From Desulfocurvibacter africanus subsp. africanus DSM 2603 (GTDB taxonomy: Bacteria > Desulfobacterota > Desulfovibrionia > Desulfovibrionales > Desulfovibrionaceae): a stretch of DNA of 64,000 nucleotides. The stretch spans positions 1-64,000 of the forward strand of contig NZ_AULZ01000023.1 of assembly GCF_000422545.1 (NCBI RefSeq). Reading direction: 5' to 3'. Shown here one piece after another: positions 26,172 through 35,715 of this stretch. Position 1 is the stretch's first letter; every line of letters starts with the position of its first letter. Under the pieces are notes generated by a model, which saw only the letters and a list, made by a program, of their open reading frames with translations, was not told the DNA's origin and searched no databases. The position numbers and the translations under genes were made by a program.

Positions 26172-28022
26172 ATGACTAATCTAAAAGAAATCAACTCAAC
26201 GGAACGGCTGCTCAAGGTCATTCGTAATTCCGGGCCGGCGCCGCAGGGCATGTCTCAGCTAGGTTCCAAGTCCGAAGCCGCTGGCCGGACAGGATTCGCG
26301 CGGCGAATCATGGATGACGTGCGAGATCTTTCAAGTCGCTTTGCGCTGCGTTCCGCCTCGGCAGTGGGTGTGGAGGTCGAGGACGGCGAGCTGCGCATGG
26401 TTAAGATGACAGCCAAAGCCGGCACACGACAGGTCGCCGCCGTGTGCAGAGTGGCGCTGCCGTCGGATATGACCCAGGAAAGCCAGCGTTATCCGGCCTT
26501 TCTGCGCGAGCAACTCTGCAGGCATTGCGGTTCCGCGCGCGGGCTTGCCGTATGGACAACCATACCCTCGGACAAGGTTGATGTATGGAACCTCAAGGTT
26601 CCGGCGTTGTCCGGCGCGGAGCTGGCCAATGCGGTCTACTGGACGGCCAAGAAGGAACGCTCCTTCGCCGAGGAGCAATCCATTTTCGATTTCGAGGTTC
26701 AGGGCGAGGCTGGTGAGCCCGGCAAGTTGCTGGTCACGGCCTATTCGGCCCCCAAGGCCACGGTGGAACGCCTGCGCGAAACATTCGCCAAGGCCGGCTA
26801 TCCCCTGGCCGGCATCGCCATCCCGGCCTTCGCTCTGCAGAATTACATCCGCTCGGGCTGTCTGGATGATCAAGCCGAGTGCATCGCCATTGTCGACATC
26901 AATACCCGCTTTACGCGTATCGACATCGTGCGCCAGGGCAGGCTCCTGCTCAGTCGGGTCATCACCGCAGGCCTGGGCAGCATCATGGAAGAGATCGCCC
27001 AGGGCTATGCCGAGCAAGCCAGGGCCAACGACAGCCACTTCAAGGCTCCGCCCCTGAACATGCAGCAAGCCGAGCAGATTTTTTTCCGCGGACTCGGGAT
27101 TGTGCAAGAGCCGAAACCTGAAGTAGTCGGCAGCGAGCTCACGTCCCAGGAGGCCTTGGAATTGGCCGCTCCTGCAGTGCAGCGGCTGTCGCGCCAAGTG
27201 GAACGCACCTTCGACCATTCCCTGCGCATCATGGGCAACCCCCAGGCCACCCGGCTCCTGGTCAAAGGCACGGCAGGCCTGCATCAAGGTGTCATGGACA
27301 TCCTGTCCGGTCATCTCGGGCTGCCCCCGGAAGTCCTGGACCCATTTGCCAGCCGTTGCCGGCTCATGCCCACGGCCGCCCAGCGGCGTGCCACTGATAA
27401 ACCTGCCTTGGCCATAGCCTGGGGCCTGGCTCTGGCCAGTGACCGCTGGACGCCCAACCTGCTGAACACCTTCGCCGGCCGGGAGAGCGCCAGGAGGCGG
27501 AAGCGCATGGAGGGCCTGGCCACAGCCGCCTGTGTGCTGGGCATGCTGGTCGCCGGCGGATTCTACACCCTGGAGCGCATGGAGCGTTTCGGGCTGGCCC
27601 AGGAGGTTCGCGCGCTGGAAACAAGATTTGCGGCCGCCGAGCAGGGGCTATCCCGGAACGAGATGCTGAGCTTGGCCAGCGAGATCAGCCGGCAGCGCAA
27701 TGAGCACCGGGACGTCCAGCGCAAGCTTTTGCCGGCTGCGGCCGTGGGCGAACTGATCGCTTCCGTGCCGCCTGGCGTAGCCTTGCTGGGGCTGCGCCTG
27801 GAGCCCGGCCGGGATACGGAAGGCAAGCCTCAGGAGGGCGTCGTTGCAGTGACCCTGGAGGGCTTGGCGCAGGGCGACCCGGCGGCCAGGGAATCGGCTT
27901 TGGCCGTCTATCTGTTGAATCTGCAGGGCTCGTCTCTGTTGCGCGAGACGACTCTTCGCCGCCGGGATGCCGGATCGATGGAGGAGGCCGCTCTGCGTTT
28001 CACGATCGCAACCGCCCTATAG
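26172..28022 (+). CDS. PilM-PilN fusion, type IV pilus inner-membrane assembly protein
   Basis: This 616-residue protein combines two pilus-assembly parts. Residues about 55-440 form an actin-like PilM domain (SAVGVEVEDGELRMVKM start; VDINTRFTRIDIV middle; HSLRIMGNPQATRLLVKG late). One membrane helix (about 450-470) and a coiled coil (about 475-520) are followed by a PilN-like periplasmic domain. PilM and PilN are usually separate proteins joined by a short PilN N-terminal peptide. It is the first gene of the pilus operon. A small stem (CTGCTC/GAGCAG) lies just upstream of the ATG. Confidence 0.85.
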   Translation: MTNLKEINSTERLLKVIRNSGPAPQGMSQLGSKSEAAGRTGFARRIMDDVRDLSSRFALRSASAVGVEVEDGELRMVKMTAKAGTRQVAAVCRVALPSDMTQESQRYPAFLREQLCRHCGSARGLAVWTTIPSDKVDVWNLKVPALSGAELANAVYWTAKKERSFAEEQSIFDFEVQGEAGEPGKLLVTAYSAPKATVERLRETFAKAGYPLAGIAIPAFALQNYIRSGCLDDQAECIAIVDINTRFTRIDIVRQGRLLLSRVITAGLGSIMEEIAQGYAEQARANDSHFKAPPLNMQQAEQIFFRGLGIVQEPKPEVVGSELTSQEALELAAPAVQRLSRQVERTFDHSLRIMGNPQATRLLVKGTAGLHQGVMDILSGHLGLPPEVLDPFASRCRLMPTAAQRRATDKPALAIAWGLALASDRWTPNLLNTFAGRESARRRKRMEGLATAACVLGMLVAGGFYTLERMERFGLAQEVRALETRFAAAEQGLSRNEMLSLASEISRQRNEHRDVQRKLLPAAAVGELIASVPPGVALLGLRLEPGRDTEGKPQEGVVAVTLEGLAQGDPAARESALAVYLLNLQGSSLLRETTLRRRDAGSMEEAALRFTIATAL

Positions 28023-28034
28023 AGCCCAAGAACT

Positions 28035-28634
28035 GTGAACGTCGTTAACATGCGTATCTCCAGGCAAAGCATGGTTCTGGTAGGGATCAGCCTCGTTCTG
28101 ATCCTGGCCGTCATCCTGTTCGGCATCCTGCCCGAGCGGCACAGCCAGGACGAATTGCGTGCGCGCATGGTCGAGCTCCAGACCGAACTCGACGCCCGCA
28201 AAAAACTGCGTCCCCTGCGCAAGTCCCTGGAGCGCGAAAAGGTCGAGGCCAAACTCTTGAGCAGCCTGGCGCTTGCCAGCGAAAAGCGGCCCAGCCTGCC
28301 GGTGCAGGATATCGTGTCGACCTTGGCGAAGCTGGCCGACAAAGCCGGATTGAAAGACGCGCGTATCCTGCCGCAACCGGAAACTCTCGATGCCGCGGCC
28401 CTGACCATGCGAGTCACGGCCGTCCTAGGCGGCGATCTGGAGTCCTTTCGGAGATTCCTGCTGGTTCTGGCCGCAGCGCCTTTCGTGCAGGATGTGGAAA
28501 CGCTGGAAATTAGCCGTCCGGATCAGCGGCTGGAATTCGCGGTGGGGCTTCGGCTCAAGCTGGAAAACACGCGACCGGGCAAGGACAAAGCGATCGGGAA
28601 CGCACGGTCTGGGCAAGCAAATGACCAAGCGTGA
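28035..28634 (+). CDS. PilO-like pilus assembly protein
   Basis: A 199-residue inner-membrane protein with one N-terminal membrane helix (about 10-30), a coiled coil (about 35-75) and a ferredoxin-like periplasmic domain. This is the PilO/GspM layout. It would link the PilM-PilN platform to the PilP-secretin complex. The start is GTG at 28035; an ATG 15 bp downstream is possible. It overlaps the next gene by 14 bp. Confidence 0.75.
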   Translation: MNVVNMRISRQSMVLVGISLVLILAVILFGILPERHSQDELRARMVELQTELDARKKLRPLRKSLEREKVEAKLLSSLALASEKRPSLPVQDIVSTLAKLADKAGLKDARILPQPETLDAAALTMRVTAVLGGDLESFRRFLLVLAAAPFVQDVETLEISRPDQRLEFAVGLRLKLENTRPGKDKAIGNARSGQANDQA

Positions 28635-29124
28635 GAAAGTGCTAGTCGCCCTGACCATCTTCGCGGCCCTTGGCAGCGGCGCGATGTTGCTGGCCAGCCC
28701 CGCAAGCAGGCCACCGGATGTCCGCCAAGAGACCCAGGCCGAAGCCGGCCAAGCATTGGATATCATGGCCGAGCTGCAGTCGCTCGCGGGCCGGCGACAA
28801 ACCGGTGTCAGACAGCCAGTGGAACTTCAGGCGGCTCTGGAATCCTGGGCCGCCACGGATCCATTCCGATCGCTACCCGCACAGCCGGACGCCCAGGCAG
28901 GTAAGCAGGACACTCATGCCGAACCCAAGGCGACAATGGCTTTCAACGGATACATGGAAGCTGGCGCTTTCAGGTTGGCCATCATCGACGGCCTGGAATA
29001 CCAGGTCGGCGACCTGCTTCCCGATGGCGAGTATCACGTGGCGGTCATCACCAAAAAGGCCGTGACCCTGAAGCGCACTCATGGCGGCGAGCGCGTGACC
29101 CTGCCCTATACGGGCGATGAGTAG
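28621..29124 (+). CDS. PilP-like pilus assembly protein
   Basis: A 167-residue protein with an N-terminal membrane helix (about 9-25) and a C-terminal small beta domain (about 105-165, FRLAIIDGLEYQVGDLLPDG). That domain resembles the HR/PilP domain, which binds the secretin N0 domain. The open frame extends upstream, but the ATG at 28621 gives a clean membrane anchor and lies inside the end of the PilO gene. Confidence 0.72.
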   Translation: MTKREKVLVALTIFAALGSGAMLLASPASRPPDVRQETQAEAGQALDIMAELQSLAGRRQTGVRQPVELQAALESWAATDPFRSLPAQPDAQAGKQDTHAEPKATMAFNGYMEAGAFRLAIIDGLEYQVGDLLPDGEYHVAVITKKAVTLKRTHGGERVTLPYTGDE

Positions 29125-29148
29125 CCGCAGGAGCATTGATAAAGACAT

Positions 29149-30723
29149 ATGACGACCGTAAACCGCGCTCTCAACATGCTGCCGGGCTGCCCGGCCATGC
29201 TGACCTTGCTGGTCCTGCTGGCTTTTGTTGCGGGCTGTGCCGATAAGAAACCCGAGCCCGATCCTTTCTTTTCCAAGTGGCAGACCATGGCCCAGGAATC
29301 CAGGGGGCACTCGCCCAGTCCCAAGCCGCACGCGCCGGAAATCACCGACATCGGCTCCGAGGGTGCGAGCGCCAAGCCCGCGGCCGTACAGCGGAGCCTG
29401 CCGGACGCGCTGGTGACCCTGCGCCTGCGCGACACCGAGGTCTCGGCGGTCCTGCGCGCTCTGGGCCGTCTGGCCAAGGTGAACATGCTGCTGTCCCCGG
29501 GCGTGCAGGGTAAGGCAAACCTGGACGTGCGCAACGCGCCCTGGAGCCAAGTCTTCGAAGGCCTGCTCAAGAGCCATGGGCTGACCTGGGCCTGGCAAGG
29601 CCAGGTGCTGCGGGTCATAAGCGCCGAGGATCTCCAGCGCGAGGCCTCGGTATCCAACGCCATGGGCGGCAACCTGGCCCTCAGGCAGACCTCGGTGGTC
29701 GCCGTGCGCTATGCCGACGCGGCCAAGCTCAAGGAGAACCTCCAGCCCCTGATGACCACCGGCCCCACCGGGCAGCCCATGGGCACCCTCGTGGTGGACG
29801 AACACAACAACGCGCTCATCATTCAGGCCGCTCCCGAGGAATCCCGGCGCATACTGCGGCTCGTGGAGCAGCTGGACAAGCCCAGGGCCCAGATCCTGCT
29901 CAAGGCGCACATCGTGGAAACCACCAAGGACACGGCCAGGGATCTGGGCGTGCAGTGGGGTGGAGTGTACCAGACCTCCGGCAGCGGGAACAACCTCTTC
30001 GCCATTCCGGGCGGCACCAACGGCCGTCTCGAAGACAACAAATGGGTGTATGACAGCACGCTTGGCACAGGCATAGGCGGCCAGGGCTTCGGCGTGAACC
30101 TGCCAGCCGATTTGGCGGCAGGGGGCACGCAGCTTGGCCTCATGTTCGGCAAGCTCGGCGGCAGCATTCTGGAGTTGCAGCTCTCCGCATTGCAGGAGAA
30201 CGGCCGGGTGAACATCCTTTCCTCACCGTCCATCTCGACCCTCGACAACCAGATGGCCTTCACCGAGAACGGCGAGCGCGTGCCTTACGTGGCCACCGAT
30301 GAAGAGGGCGATCTGAACGTAAAGTTCGAAGATGCCGTGCTGCGCCTGGAGATCACCCCGCACGTCATCGACCGCGAACAGCTCAAGCTCAAGATCCTGG
30401 TCAGGAAGGATGAAGTCGACACCTCGCGCACGGTGCAAGGAAACCCGTTCATCATCAAGAAGCGGACCGAGACCGTGCTCGTGGTGGACGACGGGGAGAC
30501 CGTGGTCATCTCCGGCCTGTCGCGCGACTTTGATTCAAGCCGCGACCAGAAGGTGCCTTGGCTGGGCGACATCCCCCTGCTGGGCCGGCTGTTCCAGCGC
30601 AACGTGGACAAGGCTGAAATGGAAGAGGTGCTCATCTTCATCACCCCCCACGTGCTGCCTTTCCGCGCCGCGGCCGCCCCAGCCGGTGCTCCGGCAGCCG
30701 GCAAAGCTCCGCGGATGAGGTAA
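29149..30723 (+). CDS. mshL: pilus secretin (MshL/PilQ/GspD family), lipoprotein
   Basis: A 524-residue outer-membrane channel for the pilus. A lipoprotein signal ends at Cys30 (AFVAGC). An N0 domain (about 85-160) and N1-type domain (about 180-255) precede the secretin core (about 340-510), which includes LVVDDGETVVISGL and the C-terminal VPWLGDIPLLGRLFQ motif. Length and domain order match MSHA-type MshL. It lies between the PilP-like gene and the ExeA-like ATPase, an order characteristic of MSHA operons. Confidence 0.92.
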   Translation: MTTVNRALNMLPGCPAMLTLLVLLAFVAGCADKKPEPDPFFSKWQTMAQESRGHSPSPKPHAPEITDIGSEGASAKPAAVQRSLPDALVTLRLRDTEVSAVLRALGRLAKVNMLLSPGVQGKANLDVRNAPWSQVFEGLLKSHGLTWAWQGQVLRVISAEDLQREASVSNAMGGNLALRQTSVVAVRYADAAKLKENLQPLMTTGPTGQPMGTLVVDEHNNALIIQAAPEESRRILRLVEQLDKPRAQILLKAHIVETTKDTARDLGVQWGGVYQTSGSGNNLFAIPGGTNGRLEDNKWVYDSTLGTGIGGQGFGVNLPADLAAGGTQLGLMFGKLGGSILELQLSALQENGRVNILSSPSISTLDNQMAFTENGERVPYVATDEEGDLNVKFEDAVLRLEITPHVIDREQLKLKILVRKDEVDTSRTVQGNPFIIKKRTETVLVVDDGETVVISGLSRDFDSSRDQKVPWLGDIPLLGRLFQRNVDKAEMEEVLIFITPHVLPFRAAAAPAGAPAAGKAPRMR

Positions 30724-30726
30724 GCC

Positions 30727-31758
30727 ATGGACTACTACACGCTGCTGGACCTGGAGCGGGAGCCTTTCTCCAATTCGCCGGACCCGGACTTTTTTTATGC
30801 GACCGCGCAGCATGCAAGCTGCCTGCAGCAGCTCGAAATAGCTCTGCGCCTGCGCCGAGGGCTCAACGTGGTGCTCGGCGAGGTTGGTCTCGGCAAGACC
30901 ACCCTTTGCCGCCGGCTCCTGTGCGATCTGGCCAGGGACGAGGGCGTGGACGCGCACCTGATCCTGGACCCGGCTCTGCCCAGCGCCGAAGCCATGCTGG
31001 CCATGTTGGACGAGATGCTGAGCGGCGCGCCGCCCGTGGGCGGACCCAAACGCAGCCTTGGCGCAGCGCAGCTCAAGGAGCGCATCAAGAGCCGGCTCTT
31101 CCGTCTGGCCGTGGACCAGGGGCGCATCGTGGTCCTGTTGGTGGACGAGGCCCAGGAAATTTCGCCCGAATGCCTGGAGGCCCTGCGCGAGCTGCTCAAC
31201 TACGAGACCAACGAGCACAAGTTGCTGCAGATCGTGCTCTTCGGGCAGCCCGAGTTGGCCGATCTGCTCGCGCGGCAGGAAAACGTGGCTGATCGCGTGA
31301 ATCTCTTTCTGCGCCTTGCGCCGCTCAGCCAGCGTGAGACGCGCGACCTGATCCTTTTTCGCCTGGCCCAGGCCCGGCGACAGAACCCGGCCAGGCCGGC
31401 ACTGCGCTTCTCCTTCGGAACCATGCGCGCCATCCAGGCCGTAACGGGCGGCTATCCGCGACGCATCGTGACCTTGTGCCACCGCCTCGTGCTCGCGCTC
31501 ATCGTTGCTGGCAGCGTCCGCGTCACGCCGCGCCTGGTACACACGGCCAGCCTGGGCATGCCGCCGGCGAGCGAGGCTCGACTGAAGCGCGAGCGTCCGC
31601 GCCGCATGCTTGCAGCCGCAGCCAGCATCGTCTTGATCGTCCTGCTTGCGTTGGCCGCCGAGCCAGTCATGCGCCAGCTCATTGCAACCGACACGCTGAT
31701 CCAGCACTCGACAGGACCGACCTCGATCCGTGCCGCCATTCGAAAGGACGCATCATGA
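30727..31758 (+). CDS. mshM: ExeA/MshM-like AAA ATPase
   Basis: A 343-residue ATPase with Walker A GEVGLGKTT (about 52-60) and Walker B VVLLVDEAQE (about 137-146). A C-terminal membrane helix lies at about 297-315. Proteins of this type accompany secretins and help insert or assemble them through the cell wall. Here the peptidoglycan-binding domain seen in ExeA is absent; only a short tail follows the helix. It starts 3 bp after the secretin stop and its stop overlaps the next start (ATGA). Confidence 0.88.
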   Translation: MDYYTLLDLEREPFSNSPDPDFFYATAQHASCLQQLEIALRLRRGLNVVLGEVGLGKTTLCRRLLCDLARDEGVDAHLILDPALPSAEAMLAMLDEMLSGAPPVGGPKRSLGAAQLKERIKSRLFRLAVDQGRIVVLLVDEAQEISPECLEALRELLNYETNEHKLLQIVLFGQPELADLLARQENVADRVNLFLRLAPLSQRETRDLILFRLAQARRQNPARPALRFSFGTMRAIQAVTGGYPRRIVTLCHRLVLALIVAGSVRVTPRLVHTASLGMPPASEARLKRERPRRMLAAAASIVLIVLLALAAEPVMRQLIATDTLIQHSTGPTSIRAAIRKDAS

Positions 31759-33455
31759 GACGCAAGGCCCGCCTGGGCGAAATGCTCGTGCAAAGCGGCC
31801 TGCTGGACAAGGCGACCCTGGATAAAGCCTTACAGGACAAGGCTCGCGGCAAGCGGAAGCTGGGCGAATACCTGGTGGCCAACGGCATCTGCCGCGAGGG
31901 CGACATCATCGGCTGCATCAGCCGGCAGATGGGCATAGAGAAGTACCACCCGAGCCGCTTCCCGGTGGACGTGTCCCTGTCCGGGCACATCCCGGCGGAC
32001 ATGGCCCGGCAGCTCAAGCTGGCTCCACTGTCCCTGAACGGCCGGCTGCTACTGCTGGCCATGGTCGATCCCCTGGACATCGAGGCCATGGACAGCGCGG
32101 AGTTCGCGTCCAAATGCGAGGTGGATCCGGTCATCTGCTCCGAGCAGGAGCTGAACCAGCTGCACAGTACCATATATGGCCTGTACTCGGGCCTTGGCGA
32201 CGTATTGGATGGCATGGAAGAGTTGCGCCTGGAGGGTTCGGGCGACGAGGACCGCACGGTCCCGCAGCTTGATCTCAAAACGCGTGACGACCAGGCCGAC
32301 GTGCCGGCGGTCAAGCTGGTCAACTCCATTCTGATGCAGGCCGTGCAGGAAAGGGCCAGCGATGTGCACATAAGCCCCGAGAAGGAGCGCATGCAAGTGC
32401 GTTTCCGCATCGACGGAAAGCTGCAGGAAGTTCCGGCCCCGCCCAAGCGTTTCCTTGCGCCCATGCTCTCGCGCATCAAGCTCCTGGCCGGCATGGACAT
32501 CGCCGTGACGCGTGCGCCGCAGGACGGCCGTTTCTCGGCGGTCATGGATACCCGCGAGATCAACATCCGCGCATCGTGCATGCCGACCATCCACGGCGAG
32601 AACATGGTGCTTCGCCTGCTGGACACCAGCTCCGGCGGCTACGGGCTGGAACAGCTCGGCATGCTTGGGGAGGATCAGGACAGGCTCAAGGCCGCCTGCG
32701 CCAGACCGCATGGCTTGATCCTGGTCGCCGGTCCCACGGGCAGCGGCAAGACCACCACGCTCTACGCCATGCTGCGCCTCATCAACACGCCCGAAGCGAA
32801 CGTCATCACCCTTGAGGACCCGGTGGAGTACCGCATCGCCGGCATCCGCCAGGTGCAGCTCAACCGCAAAGCGGGCATGACCTTCGCCGGCGGCCTGCGC
32901 TCCATTCTGCGCCAGGACCCGGACGTGATCATGGTCGGCGAAATACGCGACGCCGAGACCGCCGCCATCGCCGTGCAGGCCGCCCTTACGGGCCATCGCG
33001 TGCTGTCCAGCGTGCATACCAACGACGCGTCCGGAGCCATCACCCGCCTGCTGGACATGGGCATTGAGCCGTTCCTCGTGTCATCCGTCCTGCTGGCGGC
33101 CGTGGGGCAGCGGCTGTTGCGCCGGGTCTGTCCCACCTGCGCCGAGGAGTACGATCCTGGTCGGACGGCCCTGCGCCAGCTCGGGATGGAAGCTGACAAG
33201 ACAGCGACCTTCCGGCGCGGGCGGGGCTGCACGCAGTGCATGCAGACAGGCTATCGCGGCCGCGTGGGCATCTACGAGATCCTCATGGCCGATCAGCAGG
33301 TGCAGGAGATGATCCTGCGCAAGGCCTCGGCCGGCGAGATCGCCCGCGCCATGACGGCGGCCGGCAAGCTGCGCACCCTGCGCCAGGACGCAATGGACAA
33401 GGTCCGGCGCGGCGAGACGACCATCGAGGAAGCCCTTTCAGCGGTCATGTTCTAA
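31755..33455 (+). CDS. mshE: pilus extension ATPase (MshE/PilB/GspE family)
   Basis: A 566-residue hexameric motor for pilus polymerisation. The N-terminal domain has two tandem MshEN-type segments (RLGEMLVQSGLL and KLGEYLVANGICREGDII), which in MshE bind cyclic di-GMP. The ATPase core has Walker A GPTGSGKTTT, an Asp box (ITLEDPVEYRI), Walker B DPDVIMVGEIRD and a His box (SSVHTNDA). A tetracysteine zinc site (RVCPTC ... GCTQC) completes it. The start at 31755 overlaps the mshM stop, indicating coupled translation. Confidence 0.94.
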   Translation: MRRKARLGEMLVQSGLLDKATLDKALQDKARGKRKLGEYLVANGICREGDIIGCISRQMGIEKYHPSRFPVDVSLSGHIPADMARQLKLAPLSLNGRLLLLAMVDPLDIEAMDSAEFASKCEVDPVICSEQELNQLHSTIYGLYSGLGDVLDGMEELRLEGSGDEDRTVPQLDLKTRDDQADVPAVKLVNSILMQAVQERASDVHISPEKERMQVRFRIDGKLQEVPAPPKRFLAPMLSRIKLLAGMDIAVTRAPQDGRFSAVMDTREINIRASCMPTIHGENMVLRLLDTSSGGYGLEQLGMLGEDQDRLKAACARPHGLILVAGPTGSGKTTTLYAMLRLINTPEANVITLEDPVEYRIAGIRQVQLNRKAGMTFAGGLRSILRQDPDVIMVGEIRDAETAAIAVQAALTGHRVLSSVHTNDASGAITRLLDMGIEPFLVSSVLLAAVGQRLLRRVCPTCAEEYDPGRTALRQLGMEADKTATFRRGRGCTQCMQTGYRGRVGIYEILMADQQVQEMILRKASAGEIARAMTAAGKLRTLRQDAMDKVRRGETTIEEALSAVMF

Positions 33456-33464
33456 GGAACGCGA

Positions 33465-34679
33465 ATGCAGGATTACAGCTACACGGCCATCGACCAGAAC
33501 GGCGCGCGCGTCACGGGTCGCATCTCCGCCGCGAACGCGGCCGAGGCCATGGAAATCGTGGCGGCCAAGGGACTCATTCCGGCCGGGGTAAGGTCAGGCA
33601 CGGACTGGAATCCGTTGGCCGGCCTGTTGGGCGGCCTTTTGAGTGGAATCAAGGCCGGCGAGCTGATCCTGTTCACCAAGCAGCTCAAGACCATGTTCGC
33701 CGCGGGCGTGCCCGTGCTCACGCTCTTCGAGGTGCTGGAGGAGCAGGCGGCCAACCCGCGGCTCAAGCGCGTCGTGGCCGGCCTGCACCAGGACGTGCGC
33801 GCGGGCCGCACCCTGCACGAGGCCTTCTCCAGCCATCCGCGCATCTTTTCGCCGCTGTACTGCAGCATGGTCCGCGCCGGCGAGGTCAGCGGCCGGTTGG
33901 GCGACGTGCTGGATCGGCTCATCCGCCTGCTGCAGCACGAGCACAGGATCAAGTCCGACATCCGCAGCGCGCTGCGCTACCCCATGTTCGTGCTGGCCAC
34001 GCTGACGGCCTCGTTCTTCTTCCTGCTGACCACGGTGGTGCCCAAGTTCATGGGCTTTTTCGACAAGCTCGGGCTGGAGCTGCCCCTGCCCACGCGCATC
34101 TGCATCATGCTCTACCAGCTCATCAGCAACTACTGGCCCATGCTGCTGGCCTTGCTGGTCCTGGCCATGGTCAGCCTGCACGCGGCCCTGCGCACTAGGC
34201 GCGGAAGCTACGTCAAGGACGCCCTGCTGCTCACGCTGCCTCTCATCGGTCCCGTGCTGCGCAAAGCCGCCATGTCGCGCTTCGCCAGCACCTTCGCCAT
34301 CCTGCAGGCCAGCGGCGTGTCCGTGCTGGAGTCCCTGGACATCCTGGCCGGCACCATCGGCAACAGCGCCGTCAGCCAGGAGTTCGAACGGCTCAAGGAA
34401 CAGCTCCAGCAGGGCCGAGGCATAGCCGCGCCCCTGCGCCAGGCGCGCTTCTTCACGCCCATGGTCGTGAACATGGTGGCCATCGGCGAGGAGTCCGGCA
34501 ATCTGGAAGAGATGCTGCGCGACGTGTCCGCGCACTACGACGAGGAGGTCGGCTATGCCGTGGCGGCCATGTCGCAGGCCATCGGGCCATTGCTCATGAT
34601 CTGCATGGCCGGCGTGGTCGGCTTCTTCGCCATGGCCATCTTCATGCCCATGTGGGACCTGACCAAGATGGTGCGCTGA
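33465..34679 (+). CDS. mshG: pilus inner-membrane platform protein (MshG/PilC/GspF)
   Basis: A 404-residue platform protein with two GspF domains (about 70-195 and 275-395), each with conserved helical cytoplasmic parts and membrane segments near 175-195, 215-235 and 375-395. The N-terminal YSYTAIDQNGARVTGRI motif is typical. It anchors the MshE motor to the growing pilus. It follows mshE by 9 bp. Confidence 0.94.
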   Translation: MQDYSYTAIDQNGARVTGRISAANAAEAMEIVAAKGLIPAGVRSGTDWNPLAGLLGGLLSGIKAGELILFTKQLKTMFAAGVPVLTLFEVLEEQAANPRLKRVVAGLHQDVRAGRTLHEAFSSHPRIFSPLYCSMVRAGEVSGRLGDVLDRLIRLLQHEHRIKSDIRSALRYPMFVLATLTASFFFLLTTVVPKFMGFFDKLGLELPLPTRICIMLYQLISNYWPMLLALLVLAMVSLHAALRTRRGSYVKDALLLTLPLIGPVLRKAAMSRFASTFAILQASGVSVLESLDILAGTIGNSAVSQEFERLKEQLQQGRGIAAPLRQARFFTPMVVNMVAIGEESGNLEEMLRDVSAHYDEEVGYAVAAMSQAIGPLLMICMAGVVGFFAMAIFMPMWDLTKMVR

Positions 34680-34770
34680 GGATGAAAACCGCTGTTCAGG
34701 CGGAGTCTATACATTTGGCAAGCTGGGCTTGATCATGCAAAAACGCATCAACATCGCTGGAGGACAACTC

Positions 34771-35181
34771 ATGACCGCTCGCAAACGCGACATCGACAGA
34801 AAGGCGCAGGCCGGTTTCACACTCATCGAACTTATCGCCGTCATCGTCATCTTGGGCATTTTGGCTACTGTGGCAGTGCCTAAGTATATTGATTTGCAGA
34901 AAGAGGCACGTGCCGCAGCCGTTAAGGGTCTTGCTGGTAATCTTGGCTCTGCTGCAGCCTTGAACTATGCCGCTGAAGTAGCTGGGAACGCATCAGCCGT
35001 ATCACTTACGAAATGCGCTGAGATTACTAATGTCGCCAACGTAGATTCGAACTTTGCTACGGCCTATACGCTTACGGATACCAGCACGGGTGCAAAGCTT
35101 GGGGATACCTTTACCTGCACGATCGTGGATGCCAAGGATTCTGAAGCCACTGCGACTTTTACTGGAATCTACGTTCCTTAA
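34771..35181 (+). CDS. mshA: major type IV pilin (MshA-like)
   Basis: A 136-residue prepilin. The leader MTARKRDIDRKAQAG is cleaved before Phe16. The mature N-terminus FTLIELIAVIVILGILA has the required Glu5, and two cysteines (KCAE and FTCT) can form the D-loop disulfide. The ATG at 34771 has GGAGGA before it; an in-frame ATG 36 bp upstream is less likely. The mature coding part is clearly less GC-rich than the rest of the operon, with many A/T-ending codons, which suggests diversification or exchange. Its position first among pilin genes supports the major-pilin role. Confidence 0.88.
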   Translation: MTARKRDIDRKAQAGFTLIELIAVIVILGILATVAVPKYIDLQKEARAAAVKGLAGNLGSAAALNYAAEVAGNASAVSLTKCAEITNVANVDSNFATAYTLTDTSTGAKLGDTFTCTIVDAKDSEATATFTGIYVP

Positions 35182-35268
35182 TCAGGGTATGCGTGGCCGC
35201 GCCAGAGCGTGTTCAGCTTTGGCGCGGCCTCCGGCTTCTGTTCACGGCAGACTCTGTTGACTTATGTT

Positions 35269-35715
35269 ATGACAGACAACTCCGGTTTCACTTTTATCGA
35301 ACTCATCGCCGTGATCGCCATCCTCGGCATCCTGGCGGTGACGGCCATCAGCTCTATTTCGCCCGATGCCGAGCCAATGGCGGTCGAGGACGCGCTCAAG
35401 GCGCACCTGCGCTTCGCCCAGGCCAGGGCCATGAGTGAGGACCCGCAAGGAAGCTGGGGCATCCAGCTTAACGCGAATTCCTACGTGCTCCTGGACAACG
35501 GCGCGACCGCCACTTCCACTGTCTTCCCCGGCACGGATTCGGCTACGTACGCTTGGCCTGCCGGCGTGAGCATCGCCGGCGGGAACGGAGCCCTGACCTT
35601 CGATTACCGTGGCGCGCCCAGCTTCAACGGTACGCCCCTCGCCGCCAATCACGTCGTGACCTTCTCAATCGGCCGCAGCATGACCATCACCAAGGGCACG
35701 GGGTACGTGCAGTGA
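35269..35715 (+). CDS. minor pilin/pseudopilin (GspH/MshB-like)
   Basis: A 148-residue prepilin with the short leader MTDNSG before FTFIELIAVIAILGILA (Glu5 present). The mature domain is beta-rich (LTFDYRGAPSFNG), like GspH/FimT proteins. It likely primes or caps the pilus. The start is the ATG at 35269 by fit to the leader; there is no strong ribosome-binding site. It overlaps the next gene by 4 bp. Confidence 0.82.
   Translation: MTDNSGFTFIELIAVIAILGILAVTAISSISPDAEPMAVEDALKAHLRFAQARAMSEDPQGSWGIQLNANSYVLLDNGATATSTVFPGTDSATYAWPAGVSIAGGNGALTFDYRGAPSFNGTPLAANHVVTFSIGRSMTITKGTGYVQ

Noticed and set aside
34718-34735. sigma-54 promoter before the major pilin gene
   Set aside because: TGGCA and TTG are present but about 2 bp too far apart and the GC dinucleotide is missing.
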